From Strobilurus pachycystidiatus (Eukaryota; Basidiomycota; Agaricomycetes; Agaricales; Physalacriaceae), in the NCBI GenBank assembly GCA_019915135.1, contig JAHLMK010000030.1:186001-250000 (forward strand): a stretch of DNA of 64,000 nucleotides. Direction: 5' to 3'. Each line of letters begins with the position of its first letter. Positions within the stretch are counted from its first letter, which is position 1. The notes under the pieces are model-generated. The model had not been told where the DNA came from. It ran no database searches and worked only from the letters and a program-made list of their open reading frames with translations. Shown in pieces: positions 1-12,294 of this stretch. The position numbers and the translations under genes were made by a program.

Positions 1-25
1 CTCATCATCTCCTTCTCCAGTTCGC

Positions 26-3000
26 ATGCGATCTCGCAGCGTCGCACAGTACCTCGCTTCTTTTACACTTCCTCCTCTCGAATCCAAATACATCCACACT
101 CCTGAATCCAGTCTGGGAGATGCGTGCCTTCAATCCATGTCTTTGCCGCCTTTGGATCTGGACTTTATGAACATCGGCGACGCTTCTTCGGCATCGTCAG
201 ATGGCGATGACGAGGAATACCAACCTCCTCGGATCCGTCAACCCACCAGAGTCGAACAATCCCAGAATGACGCTGTCAACGTCCAGGCGGAAACCCCTGT
301 TGGGTCCTATGGTACGTTACATCTTATTCCTCACATCAAACATCAAATCCCGACATCAATCCTTATTCAGAAGCGGAGGTGGTCACCGGCTATGTTCTGG
401 ATAGCATTCTGGATAGTCTTCAGTTTAACGCCCCCGCAACTTGGATCGACCAAATGTCCCTTGACACCTTCTTAACGTTAGAACGTTCTCGCCATCGGGT
501 TGCTGATTTGTGCACTCTCTACGTTCCCATGGAATACCATCACTCTCGTAACCTCCCTGCTCAAGAAGAAATCCAGATCTACAACCGACGACTCCCCTCT
601 CCGGATGATGTCTCATCCTATCTTATCTCAACCCTTGTCCACAACAGCGACCACTTCTTTGGTGTATTCATTCATCCCGCTGAACGGGCCGTGTACGTCT
701 TTGGCCAGCACGTCAACAAATCGTACATTGATACAGATGCCGGCCGAGGCTGGCAATCATGGCGGGGGGGGCACGTCTTAAACTGCCTCTGTCTCCTACA
801 CGACATCCCTTCTTTTACACCTCGAGTGGTCATTGGCATCAATTGGGAGCAGCCTGGGGGTACAGAGTGCGGTGCGGAATGCGGGGAGACACTATTTGTC
901 ACTCAATGCAGCCCGCTCCTCTTCCAGGCTGACGGCGTCCCGTCTCGCCCCTCTCATCGCTGTACTCATCGGTTTCGCCTTCATATGCTCCTCACGCTCT
1001 ATGAGACTGCAACTGCAGCCTTGGTTGCATTCTGTTCTTCAGGACGTCCTGAAGAGCAGGACATAGTTACGGCACTACGTTCCAGGTGGTTGGAGGATCC
1101 AGCTGTTTTAGAGAGTGTTATCAACACCCCAAGGAGCTCTCTACGTCGCGCTATGGCCTTGTGCCTTCGTTGTCAACAAGATGAGCTCCCCGCTCGGGGC
1201 CGTCAAGTGTCCGTCTTGCCTCGCAAACTAGCACGTGATGCTCGCCATCCTCCTACTCTTCGTGATCTCCGGGACGCCTTCCCTGAGTTTTCTGATGCTC
1301 GCAACAGTCTTGCCATCCAGGCTGTCAATGCTCCAGATGAGGAGGTGGATGAGGAGGCGGAGGAAGAGGCCGAATTGGCAGCGGCAAATCCTGAAGTGGT
1401 GGAACTTACTATGTCCCATCATCGTAAGATAACCCTTCGAGACGCGGCCGCGGCCGAGTATCGCAAGTTTCCACATCCCATTCCCACTCCCGTTCCCCCT
1501 ACAGTTTCCCTACGTGGTCGTTGCCTTCCTTTTGACCCCTCATATGACGCCTACGACGAAGGTCCGTCTCTTATTGCCACTAGACTCATTCCCGAGGACT
1601 TTGGTTTCCTTGTCCACCCCCACATCTACACCTACCTACGTCCGAGCGGTGTAGAACAAAGTCTAAACCCCAATCCGTTCCCTACCGAATGGGCAGACTT
1701 TGGATATCGACTCTTACCCGATTTTGGTCAGACGTTTGACAGGACTCTCTTCCCGTGGAGTCCAGCCGATCATCTCTTCCCAGAACTTCCCTCTAGCTTC
1801 ACAGGCTCGGCTCAATATGAGCAAGAAGTGGACTGCAAAACCCTCAGTCTCGCCGAGTTCAATACCCAATCTCAGACCAAATCCCTCTTCCCCCTCACTG
1901 GTGTTTCTGTTGACCATCCTCGTCTCTACGTGCGAATAGACCCGGAGCTGGACTCTGTGCCGCCGCAGCACATTCAGCTTGATTGCGACATTGATTCTTT
2001 CATTGCTGTTGCACTGGATCTACCGTTTGCAGACACAATCACTCTACACACACTCCCTCAGCAACGCAGAACACCACCTCTCTCCGTCAACAATCACGTT
2101 TACGTGGACATCCTTCTCCCTCGCTCTGAGTTCGATATTCAGAACTCAAGGCGTCCTCATCGAAAGGTACCCCATGATGATGGGGTTAGTCGAGGAGAGT
2201 GGTGGACAAAATCCTATCCGTTATCCAACATCCCTCACTTTGAGCTTGGGTCCTTTCCGAAACGGGGCGGGCAGCTGCTTGTGTTCTTTCCCCGGATGAT
2301 CCACCGTCAGATGTTCAACGCTTATCACGCCACCAACATTCCCTATGATCTCAAATCACTCTTCTACGAGAAACTATTGTACCCTGGCATACAAAATGCT
2401 AAACCGCACTCGGAACATCAGTATTGGATCTACTCCAAGGTTATGCTGGCCCATAAGACGGGAAAGTCCAAATCTTCTGCTCCCTTGGACATCACTCCAG
2501 AGCAATTCCGGGCGATGACTGATTTCATACGGAAGAAGGCATGTAGATTAAATACCTTTATATCAAAATTCTTCAATCTGACTTTCTAATAGATTCAATC
2601 GGATACGAGCGGTTGGCTTGACCGTTTTGGCGGTTTCTTCTTTGTCTACACAGTCAAGGGGGTCAAGGGTCTCACCAAACACCCCTACGGAGGTGACTTG
2701 ACCCTCAGCCAGGCCATCAGCCATGCCTGCAGCTCCTTCTTTCGCCACTTTCATGTTCTTGATTCCGAAAAGCTGAGCATTGAGAACGGGGTCGAAACCT
2801 TCTTTGATCTTGGCTTCACCTTTACGGCCTCTCACTCCGAGACCCCGTTACTAGGACTGTGGCGTCTCGACTTTTTGGAGGCGGCCTTCTCTGCAAGTGG
2901 CTACCAGGCCGGTAAGGCCCACCACTACAACACTTTCGATCGGTATGGCGGATTACAGGCTGAGATGAAGAAGACACACTCGCGCCAGTCCCATGTTTCC

Positions 3001-4801
3001 TCTTCAATTGCCTACGGGTTACATTACCAAATGTGGCGCACTCGGGACAACAAAGTGGCGTCCTTCACCACTTCTCAGGTAGCGGAGAACAATTCAGATT
3101 ATGAGGGTTACCTGCTGCGCTTACAGCATGGTTTAGAGGAAACTCAAACCAACTGTGTCAATTATGGAGTGAGGCGGGAATTCCGAATGGGTTTTGAGGC
3201 TTTAGTGGCCTTGATACAGCTTGACGAAAGTGCTGACTTTGTAAGTTTACATACACAGTCATATTCTCCAACCTTCACTGATTCAATTCAATGTGGCTAG
3301 GATCCTGTATCCCGGATTGCATCCAGTGTTCTTTGGGTGCCTGCCGCCAACTATTCGCTTTTTCTTCGTAATCGCTTAAACGCGCTGGACGAAGTAGTTC
3401 AGTCACTTGCGCACTTCAGACCTCGGCTGGAGAATCACCTGACTCTCAGCGGGTTGATGAGCTATCTTTTGCAGGCGTTGATGTCTACGCCGGTGAATGT
3501 TTCTAGCTCTGTGCGTGCAGCCCTACTGGAGCTAGCCTTTGGAGCAAACGTTGCCCGCTTTGGGGCTTTCTTCCTCTCAGATCTCAACTTGAACAACGTA
3601 AAATCTCTGGGGCTCAGTCTCGGAGAGGTTGCTGGCCTAGATGTGGATTCATTTGACACCATACACGAAGCCAATGTTACACTTGGCTCACAGACAGCCA
3701 AGGTTCGTTTGAAGCATCATCTCAAAGTCTCCTACGTGCTAAAACTCTTGATAGCTTCCGTACAAAGGGCAGCCTGACCCGGACAAGGAAGAAATGTCGT
3801 GGACGGACATCCAAGACGCTTTGAAAACTATGCCCGGGAGTGTTGTCGCTCCGTGGACCTTTCCAACCTCCTTAGAGCTCCATACGCAGCCCGCCCAGCA
3901 TGACAACGCCATAATGCGAGAGGCGGCAGACATCTTTGTTCAGTTTACGCAGACGTGGTGGGCTGTTCTTGGCGACTCCATCAAGAGGAATCCTAATAGA
4001 CAGGAGAACCCTACCACGCTAGAGCAGGCCACTGCCTTCTGGAGTCTCAGTCGGCTATGGGATACTATTGATCTTGTGCATGTACGGCCACTGCAACGCG
4101 GTCGAGATGATGGCTTTCGAGACCGGCTTCACATGTGGTTCAGACCCGCCGATGACCCGCACAAGCTCCAGGGCAAGTGGGCGTGGTTTCTCTCCAGTTA
4201 CTTGACGAAATATCGCTCTGCTGTTACGCGTCTCAGCAAGATTCCGTCGTTGGAGACCGGTGAAACTGGACAACAGGTCCATCCAGACGTACATCTTCTT
4301 GACAATGCCCTGGGTGACATCCTCGCCCTTATCCAATGTTTCCCGGACGCGGACTATCGCATGCCATGCAAGACTGATGCCACTACTGGTGCTGTCCAGC
4401 TGCTGCTCAACCCCGCTGCCCTTATTGTTCGTGGACGGGCTGATGGCGGTACGAAGCGGATCGCACCGCCAGGTATGAATGAGAAGGACCGCTTTCTTGG
4501 GCATCTCGTAACAGCCGGTGTACCTCTTGCTGATCCCGCGTCCAAGAAGCGGGCCGTACAGCAGTACAAACGTGACACCAAAGCTTTTGCTGCTGAACAG
4601 AGGGCAGGAAAACAGTGGCGTCGTGGCAGGGGAGGACGGAAGGGTCTTCCCGGCCGGCCACGCAAATCTGTTGTAACACAGGTGGATGAGGAGGAGGATA
4701 AGGATGACGAGGACGCGGCACAGGATGGTTCGGAGTCCGGTGGAAGTGATGATGATGAGTTTGAGTTGGATAGCGGGCAGGACAGCGATGAGTATTACTA
4801 G
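26..4801 (+). CDS. Ulp1-like (C48) cysteine protease homologue with AT-hook tail, 5 exons
   Basis: Exons 26-311, 371-2538, 2593-3240, 3301-3702 and 3773-4801 join in frame to about 1,510 aa. Residues 96-270 resemble a Ulp1/SENP peptidase: His190 (NSDHFFGVF), Gln256 and Cys262 (WEQPGGTECG) sit at the family spacing. Proteases of this family remove SUMO or similar modifiers in the nucleus. The catalytic Asp expected about 17 residues after the His is replaced (VYVFGQ), so activity is doubtful. The C-terminus has an AT-hook-like basic patch (RGRGG then GRPRK) and a long acidic tail, which suggests a chromatin-associated protein. The remaining roughly 1,100 residues are not recognised. ATG 26 is the first in-frame start, but a possible acceptor (ctccag, ending at 20) lies just upstream, so the gene may begin outside the window. 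It converges on gene A. Such Ulp1-like genes often travel with KDZ-type transposons in mushrooms; no transposase is seen here. Confidence 0.72.
2539..2592 (+). other. GC-AG intron in the protease-like gene
   Basis: The frame stays open only if a 54-nt intron beginning GCATGT after AAG and ending TAATAG is removed. The nearby GT alternative (GTAGAT) leads to a stop soon after the junction. The downstream exon then reads IQSDTSGWLDRFGG in phase 0. Confidence 0.65.
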
Positions 4802-4916
4802 TTGTATCGATGTAGAAGACACTGAGTGGAGTTTTCTGAGGAGTGAGAGCCAACGCCAGGTAACGAGCACGGACGTGAAATACAGGTAGCACCCAAGCAG
4901 ACAAAATGTGATGGTG
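4802..4916. other. 3' flank of the protease-like gene
   Basis: This is short non-coding sequence between the stop codon at 4799-4801 and the 10-bp satellite. No terminator or poly(A) signal is clear. Confidence 0.4.
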
Positions 4917-6030
4917 TAGAGCCAGACCTGACGAGTACGAACGACCGCGAACGAGTGCGGACGAACGCGGGCGAACACCGACGAGGTCTGTTACCCAAAA
5001 GAGCTTGGACAATAACTGATGTGTTGGAGCAAGCCCCGACGAATACGAACGAGCTTGGATGAGTGTGAGCGAACACGGACGAGTTCAAGCGAACACGGAC
5101 GAGTTCAAACGACCGCGGATGCTTGGCACTGGAACCTGAACCAACAAACATGAAAGAATCCCAGACGTGGTCCATGAGCAACTAGCACCAAGAAGAATCA
5201 ATGAACACGGAGAAGACCCTACGAATGTAAAAAAAGACAAAGGGCAGTGTATGCCTAATCAAGTTGGACAGTACCTGACGAGAACGGAACTGTTCCTACG
5301 AGTGCGGACGAGTACCAACGAGTACTAACGAACGTGAACGAGAACCTACGAACGCGAGCGAGAACCTACGAACGCGAACCAGCACTAACGAACGCGAACG
5401 AGAACCGACGAACGCGAACGAGAACCTACAGGTGCCAACGACAACCAAGGACGGTGTGTGTTTAATCCAGTGTGCCAAGGCCTTACGAGAACGGACGAGT
5501 ACCAACGAACGCGGACAAGTACCAACGAACGCGGACGAGTACCAACGAATGCGAACGAGAACCTACGAGTGCCAACGAGAACCAAGGACGGTGTGTGTTT
5601 AATCCAGTGTGCCAGGGCCTTACGAGAACGGACGAGTACCAACGAACGCGGACGAGTACCAACGAATGCGAACGAGTACCTACGAGTGGCAACGAGAACC
5701 AAGGACGGTGTGTGGTTGGTCCAGTTTGCCAAGGCCTAACGAGAACGGGCCAGTACCAACGAGAACGGACGAGTACCAACGAGAATGGACGAGTACCAAC
5801 GAGAATCAGCTACTTAGCGTGGCCACTCAAACATGACGAGCACGGACGAGTACCAACGAATGCTAACGAGTTCCAACGAAAGCCAACGAACACCTACGAG
5901 TGCCAACGAGAATCAGCTACGCAGGGTGGCCACTGAAACATGGCAAGGCCCAACGAGACCGGACGAGTACCAACGAACGCGAACGAGTTCCAACGAAGGC
6001 GAACGAGAACCAACAAGAATGGACGACAAA
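4917..6030. repeat. ACGA satellite with a 10-bp period and higher-order units
   Basis: Decamers beginning ACGA follow one another for about 1.1 kb, for example ACGAGTACCA then ACGAACGCGG. They are grouped into blocks separated by a related spacer containing AAGGACGGTGTGTG and a CCAGTGTGCCAAGGCC-like end, near 5450, 5584 and 5701. Later spacers near 5806 and 5918 carry CAGCTAC and GTGGCCACT instead. Long open frames exist on both strands but are by-products of the repeat. The tract lies between two convergent genes. Confidence 0.9.
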
Positions 6031-6661
6031 TGTCAAAAGTAGATAACAACCTCTGAACCAGTACAAGAACTTACCTGCGGTGTAAGGAGTGTGCGAACAC
6101 CGGCAGGCTAGGTAGCCTCCAACCTAGGTATCGCCTCCGTCGGCCAACCCAGACGGAAGAACTGAGGTCAATGTAACCCTATTAATCTACGGCCGGAAGC
6201 ATGGTCCATACTTCCCTTGCCCAATATTCATTTTTGAAGGAATTTGTCGCTCTATTATTTGCCCTTTGAGTTCTTTCATGAAATTTTTACCCACAATTTA
6301 ACGCTCGGTCTTTTGTGGTACCATCATCAAAGACGCCTATTTTCCCGCTAGACCTTTTGGGGCATAGTCAATCCCCCAAATTTAACGCTGGACCTTTTGG
6401 GGTATTTTGATTCTCCAACTTGAACACCCACCATATTGAGTTTGTTCTACGAAACTTTCCCTACTACTACTACCAGCAAAATTTAACGCTACCATTTTTT
6501 GGGTTTAGTTTACACCAGGCAGTTATCAATCAAAGCAATTCTCTTACATCCATGTAATCACTTACTTTTATGCAATCCAAGCTCTCTCTTATTATGAATC
6601 ATTTACTGTAAGACCTTCTCATTGGTGTATTTGTCAAGAACTCTATTGTTACATCAAATAA
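6031..6661. other. AT-rich convergent intergenic region with degenerate repeats
   Basis: No gene is seen. Between about 6293 and 6510 a motif close to AAATTTAACGCT followed by GACCTTTTGGGG recurs four times with drift (near 6296, 6345, 6378 and 6480). A small inverted repeat (CTAGGT...ACCTAG) lies near 6109-6137. The stretch separates the 3' ends of the protease-like gene and gene A. Confidence 0.6.
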
Positions 6662-9600
6662 TTAATCATCTTCATAGTCAACCTCATCATCAGGATAACG
6701 ACTCTCATAGCTTTTGACTGGCATTACGCCTTTTAGTTCAGCTTCCTGTAAACAGTTAATAGCACATCTTAATAGTGTCGAATAACATACCAAGTTGGAA
6801 ACCATGTCATCTTCACTTGAGTTATGAATCTCCTTGTTTGCGTCTGTTTCTTCACATTGTGAGTGAACATCCGCATTCTCCTACTTATTTTATGAGACCA
6901 TGTATTAAAACAAAATTTATACGTACTAGTTCATTTTGTTGCTGGTCTTGCACCGTCTGCAATGCATGTCCATCCTCTGGAGTTTCTTCTATTGAGGGAG
7001 GATCATGACTCGTTGATAGCTGAGTAACAGTGGTCTCTTGTTCTTTTTCTAGACCGTCATCTCTGTTCAAACCTGATAGTTTCACATTAACAAGCTGAAT
7101 GATATTAAATATTAAGATAATACCTGATTCTTGTTCCTTTTCAATATTTCCATCGTGATTCAAAGTTTGACTCTCAACATCATCAGATGGAGACTCTCCT
7201 CGGCCAACTAATGGTGGTGTGATACTGCGACTATCCTTTTCCCTCTCGGGCAAATCCTGCACTTGTGTATCTTTTGTTACATCCTTATTAAATGGTTAGT
7301 AAAGTGCCGATGCTTGAATTGATCACACACCTTTTCAATCTGAGAGTCATCCATCGCATTCATCGCCTGAAGTTCCAAATATGTCAAAAGTTTACTAGGC
7401 ACAACACTATCCTTCTCGAGGGTAAAGCTTTCCAGCTTTGATAATTCGTTCTCAGCCCATTGCCGATCATAATCTTTGACTGATTTATCCGGGTTTTCGA
7501 TGACCGCTGCATGAGCACCCATGAGCTCATACATCCCCTACAATTATATCAGATATAACATTGAATGCAAAGACAAGAACGTACAATAGCCATTGCTCTT
7601 CGAGCACTAGCAACACTTTCAGTGAGTGGCTTGGCCTCTTCCAGCATGGGCATGAACTCGTTGATGAGAGAGTCCAAAGCATGCATAAAACTATAAAAGT
7701 CTTTGCGTTTTTCTCTAGCTCGACGTTGGCGAATTAGGGTTGCATCCACGAGTAGGGCTGCTTCGGAAGGATCCTCATACATAAAGCCATCCCAAGTCAG
7801 CTGGTAGGTCTTCTGATGTATTGCCGAGCCTGAAACTGTGGCATAAACATTGTTGCAGAATTCAGCGATTGCCGGATGAGATCGAAGTTTAGTGAACCAG
7901 TCGAGTCGCGAGAGTATATCGAGGATTAGGGCTGTTAAGCGCTTGCGTTGTTGCTGAGGATGTCCAAGTCCGCGTCCCAGTGAATACCATTCCGTAGCAG
8001 AATGCTTGAGCATATCAAGGACAAGGTTGAGCTTTCCTGCATTTGGAGGATGTTGAACTCTGTCGAGCTCAACTCCCTCAGTTGTCAGCTCCCACTGATC
8101 CTGTGGCAATGGCACTTGACGCATATTCCTCGAGAGCAATGCATCAATCTTGTTGGAGAGTTCCTCCCTTTCTGCATTCAAAGCCTCTTTTTGACCCTTC
8201 TTTCCCCTTGATTCTCCTTTTTTAACGCGCTGGTATTCTGGTTGGAGCGACAACCAATCAATTGCCTCGCTGATACCACGAGGAAGGCCTTCAATGTAGC
8301 ATTTAGCCAGAGAAGCTGCCAGCGCAGGACGGTCCGTGTCCGGGAATGTGCGGCATGCAGCTTCAATCAACAGCTCCCACTCTGCCCTCTTGGGAACAGA
8401 GTCGACTGTGAACTCAACAACACCAACAACCTACATTGATTTAGCGTATTTCAGGATAAGGGACAGACACAATCGTACCGTGCTGAAAAACCTCTTCCAA
8501 GCCTTCGTCTCACCCTTCACAACAGATGGAAGGAAAAGACGTACAATGTTCAAAAGAACACTCCTTGTGAGAATAGGCAAAGGACACGACAGTTGGACAA
8601 GTGATGAGTCAGAGGAGTGGTTCATGAGATCTGTTTCAAAGACATAGAAGCATCGAAGACGTAGGGTGGTGACCAAGAGTGCATGATCCTTGAGTGGAGA
8701 ACGGGCTATGGCCAGCAATGCCTCCATCTCTTCAACAAATGTTTGCACCACTGCAACCACTCGAGATTTCCAGGACTTTCCCTCCTCTGAACGCGCTGAT
8801 AAGCCCAAGCTCATGAGAAAGTCGCCTTCCAACTCCTCTCTGAACAATTCGTTATAGCGATCAAGCATACGGTTAGGCATGATATGACGCTGTCCATGAG
8901 GGATAAGTTCGAATGCCATCCATGTATCTGCAAAAAAAGTGTGTCTCTCGTCGCGTGATAGTTTTCCAAACTCTTCTTTTGTAGGGAGCTTTTGGAGCAC
9001 TGGGGAACACAGTAGCTGAGTTGTGATCAACGCTGTTCGTACTAGGGCAGCAAATAACTAATTCATCATTAGTATTAGTCTTACGAAAAAAAAATCACAT
9101 ACCGGCGTCGTATGAAATCCAATGTCATAAAGATTTCTCTCTTTGGCCCATTTCTGAAAACCCGTAGTCTGCTTTTCCCAAAAATAGATATAATTTGAGA
9201 GATCCTTCAGCGCAAGCATAAGATTCAGATTTGTGTAAACCGCATTTGGTACACTGGTATCTCGAGATTGAGGGCGAATGTGGGAGTATACAAGCTGAAG
9301 ACAAGATTGCTGTTCTGAACGTGTCGCAGTGGCAGGAAGACGATTGAGCTGTACAAGAATGTTGCGGAGTGTAGCATCATCCCCTTCCTCAACTCGGAAT
9401 GGTTGAACATTGGAAGCTAAATGCATTTTGATGGCTTTTGCTTGCAAATAAGTAGCAATGCGCTCTAAAACCCACAGTGAGCACACTCACACAATGAGCA
9501 AAGTCCAACATACCGCGTGAATAAACCTTTACAATCCACTGACCGGCCAAAGCGCGTTCCTTGGCAATCAACTTGATACGTGCGGTGATATCCTTTTCGA

Positions 9601-12110
9601 CCTCACTATCCTTTTTGGCTTGGGTGTAGAGTGTTTCCATCTTCTCCTGCTCGTCGTCCAACTGTTGTCTATGTTTCTCCCAGACTATACGGAGACGATG
9701 TTGACCATCCCCAAGATCTGCTCTGCCTCTACCAACCCAGACTATGTTGCGGTGATTTTCGGGCCGAACATCGGTGGATAATGAGGAAAGATCGATGTTC
9801 TTCTCGCTCACAATAAGGATGATTTTATGTAAAGGATTGAAGCGATCAATGCTCTTGCCCTTCTTCAATACCAGCCACAGTTGATCTTTCCCTTCTGGTG
9901 TTGTGACTCTGGAATTGTAATGTCCCATACGTAGAGAGATCTCCGTTTCAGGGAGTTTTCTCGAGCTCTTATCAAGCGCCTTCAGCCCAAAGTTGACTTT
10001 GCCGTAGCCAAGAAAACAAGCGTCTGCAGCTGCAGAGATGCCCTTTGTTGGATCAGCGTCAAGGATAGCATCTTGCGCATCAAGCTTGTTCAGCTAGCGG
10101 CGAAGTAAGCAGTATGATCTCTCGAAATCTTTGCCACATACCTTCTCTAAGACTTTTCCCTGTTTGTTGCCAAGCCTCTTAGCCTTCGGCTGTAGCTGAG
10201 CACTTGCAATCGCCTTTTCACATATCAGATATGAATGTACTACTAGAGCTTAATCATACCTCTTCTTGCGCCTGAACTATATCCTCATCTTCAGAATCCT
10301 CTGTCTCCTCGCTGCTATCCTATTTACACGAGGATTAGGTCGCAAACACACAATCTAAAGGAAAGTACACACCGTCTGCTCGTTTCGACTTTTATTCACC
10401 TTCTTAGTTGAGATCGACTCTTTGTTTGGAGTCAAAGAATTCTGGTGTCCTGGTCACCGAAATTCCACACTTATATCAAGAATACACTTACCGTCTCCTT
10501 CTGTCTCTTGTTACTCGCCTTCTGTGCCGCCAGTGTTGCCTCTCTTACAGTCGAGGAATTCTGGTGTCCTGGTCACCAGAATTCTATAGCAATCCCAAAT
10601 TATAACGTACCTTCTTTGAGCGCTTAGCTTCACGCATCTGAAACGATAACAAGATTGTCAGGCATATACTTCATAAATACTAGTTATGTACATACAACAA
10701 CACTGGCCTCATCGCCGCTTGAATCGCTAATGACAGTTTGACTCTGATGACCCGTGAGTATACATGATCACCTCAACAATATTGTATCTCATACCTTGCG
10801 CTTCTTACTCTTGTTTGGAGAAGCCTCTTTGGGAGACGCGCCTTCCTGAGTAGACGCGTATTGTCATCAAGATGAAGATTATCTCAAATAGACAATAGAT
10901 GATACCTTGAGTTTTGCAACCATCGCTTGGGCGGCCTCACGCATCTCTTCATCACGTCGACTTTGCCTTGGCACGTTCCTCTTCTACGAGAAAAGTCAGA
11001 ACAAGCCTCAGGCGTACGGTGCTGTATATCGTACCTGGAGCTTGGCAGCCACCATAGCCTGAGCAGCGCTATGCAACTCCTCATCATGCCGAGTGCGTGT
11101 GGGCACAACGTCAACCTACACCTTGCCATGAGCGAGAGAATCTAGATCAAAGTACAGACATACCTGCTTGCTATTGGCGGACAACGCGTCATTATTAGAC
11201 TCATCAGCGTCGCTCTCATTGATATCTCTCTACAGTTTACAGTTAGTGCAAAAAGCCTTGTTATCGACTTGCCACATACCCCCCGAGTTTTCTTTGTTCG
11301 CCGCTTTTCAGCCCTCGATGCGGACTTGGCAATCTGTTTGTGTCACTTCCCTTGCTCAATAGGACAGCAGACATACCTTGCGTTTTTCACTCGCCGCGTG
11401 CTTCTTCTTTGACTTCTTATGCTGGTGAGTCTGCATAATATCAGCATACACATACAAAAGTTATAAATCAGAACATACCGAGACATCATCCGTTTCAGAC
11501 AAGGCAGATTCCGGAGTACGCTTGTGACTATCAGGCAGACCGCAGGAGATAGCGGGAGACGGAATTCGATCATCCTCTGGCTCTGCCTTGACGACAATGG
11601 GCTTAGACCGAGGCTTTACAGTCCTATCCTCCCTGTCTGATTCCTGCGTCCATCAGTATTAGTCCTTTAGAAATCCTGGTAACAACATACTGAATCGCTG
11701 CCATGAATCTCAATAACGTCGGCTACAGTAGGTGCTGGATCTGTCGAGGTCTATTCATGGCGTGTAAACAGAGGGTGAATCTATACCGAACAGCGAGTAT
11801 ACCTCATTGCCAAGGCTAAGCTCCTCCTGATGACCAACAGCAACGGCCATGGGCGACTATCATGAGGGTTAGTCTTACATCTATGCGCTTCTGCTTGAGA
11901 GCTCACCTTGTAAATCCGGGAGCGACCGCTGTCGCTGTCGGAAAGCAGCTGCTAAAGAGTGAGCCACAAAATCATTGACAACGAGCTAGAGCCATACCGG
12001 GCTAGAATCCGGGACTAAGACTCGCTCCTACATCGACTCTTCAAAGACCTATAAGATAATAACTCGAGAGGACCTACCTTGCCCTTGACTTTTTGCGGTG
12101 ACTTTTTCAT
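6662..12110 (-). CDS. Gene A: multi-exon protein with DGQHR motif (possible ParB/sulfiredoxin-like fold)
   Basis: Twenty-seven exons join from MKKSPQKVKGK at 12110 to a TAA ending at 6662, giving about 1,360 aa. Residues 1-350 come from 18 tiny exons (9-55 codons) and are charged and low in complexity, with lysine runs (KKSKKKH, NKSKKRK) that look like nuclear signals. The large exon around 10095-9512 encodes GHYNSR near residue 403 and GDGQHRL near residue 474. An N-x-R stretch followed by DGQHR is the signature of the DGQHR/DndB and ParB-Srx group, but this assignment is only by motif. The rest (to about residue 1,200) is helical and unrecognised, and the tail is acidic (DDEVDYEDD). Gene B is a paralogue: both have the N-x-R/HR-L block, a conserved WIVKVYSR or WVADIYDR end to that exon, and a shared QWA-N...DS..PS...Y block. 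The gene is probably nuclear; its function is unknown. Confidence 0.7.
10437..10466. repeat. Palindromic element, intronic copy 1 (gene A)
   Basis: GAATTC, then TGGTGTCCTGGTCACC, then an imperfect right end GAAATTCC. It is 30 nt, one base longer than the other copies. It lies wholly inside an intron on the minus strand. Confidence 0.85.
10556..10584. repeat. Palindromic element, intronic copy 2 (gene A)
   Basis: Arms GAATTCTGGTG and CACCAGAATTC pair perfectly around a 7-nt centre (TCCTGGT). The left half, GGAATTCTGGTGTCCTG, is identical to the copy in every unit of the 1,157-bp array. Confidence 0.9.
10906..11115 (-). repeat. Duplicated coding exons in gene A
   Basis: Exon 11115-11035 encodes VPTRTRHDEELHSAAQAMV and more. 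The next exon, 10983-10906, encodes VPRQSRRDEEMREAAQAMV and more. They are 27 and 26 codons, both phase 0, separated by a 51-nt intron, and align along their length. This is an exon duplication separate from the palindrome-bearing one. Confidence 0.8.
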
Positions 12111-12294
12111 CGTAGTGGGGAAAAGGAAGAAAGAAAATAGGAGTAGGGCACCCGAGCGCACTTAAATATATCCAGCTCACACTTGATCGATCGATATTCA
12201 TAAAAGGTAACTCTGTTTTACACAAGATCACGCAATCAGTGTCCTATGTTTAGCCGTTAGATCTTGTCACAAGAGAGAGCAATGAAATAACTCA
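12111..12294 (-). promoter_or_regulatory. Gene A promoter region
   Basis: This is a 184-bp gap between the stop of the oxygenase-like gene and the gene A start. A TATA-like GGATATATTTAAG on the minus strand (12161-12173) lies about 55 nt upstream of the ATG. A purine tract on the + strand (CT-rich in the transcript direction) with GGAAGAAAGA at 12125-12134 follows. The same 10-mer sits in the same place before gene B and the helicase gene. Confidence 0.55.

Larger units (their letters stand above)
10373..10610 (-). repeat. Duplicated 119-bp intron-exon module in gene A
   Basis: Two introns of exactly 89 nt (10610-10522 and 10491-10403) are each followed by a 30-nt exon, KASNKRQKET (10521-10492) and KVNKSRNEQT (10402-10373). 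Other introns of this gene are about 43-60 nt. Both 89-nt introns hold the palindrome at the same offset (about nt 28-57). The simplest reading is one tandem duplication of an intron that already carried the element. Confidence 0.8.

Noticed and set aside
4055..5012. Minus-strand frames opposite the last protease exon
   Set aside because: They are antisense to a well-supported coding exon and run into satellite sequence.
5296..5936. Long frames on both strands of the 10-bp satellite
   Set aside because: A 10-bp repeat without stops keeps several frames open automatically; the encoded decapeptide repeats show no domain.
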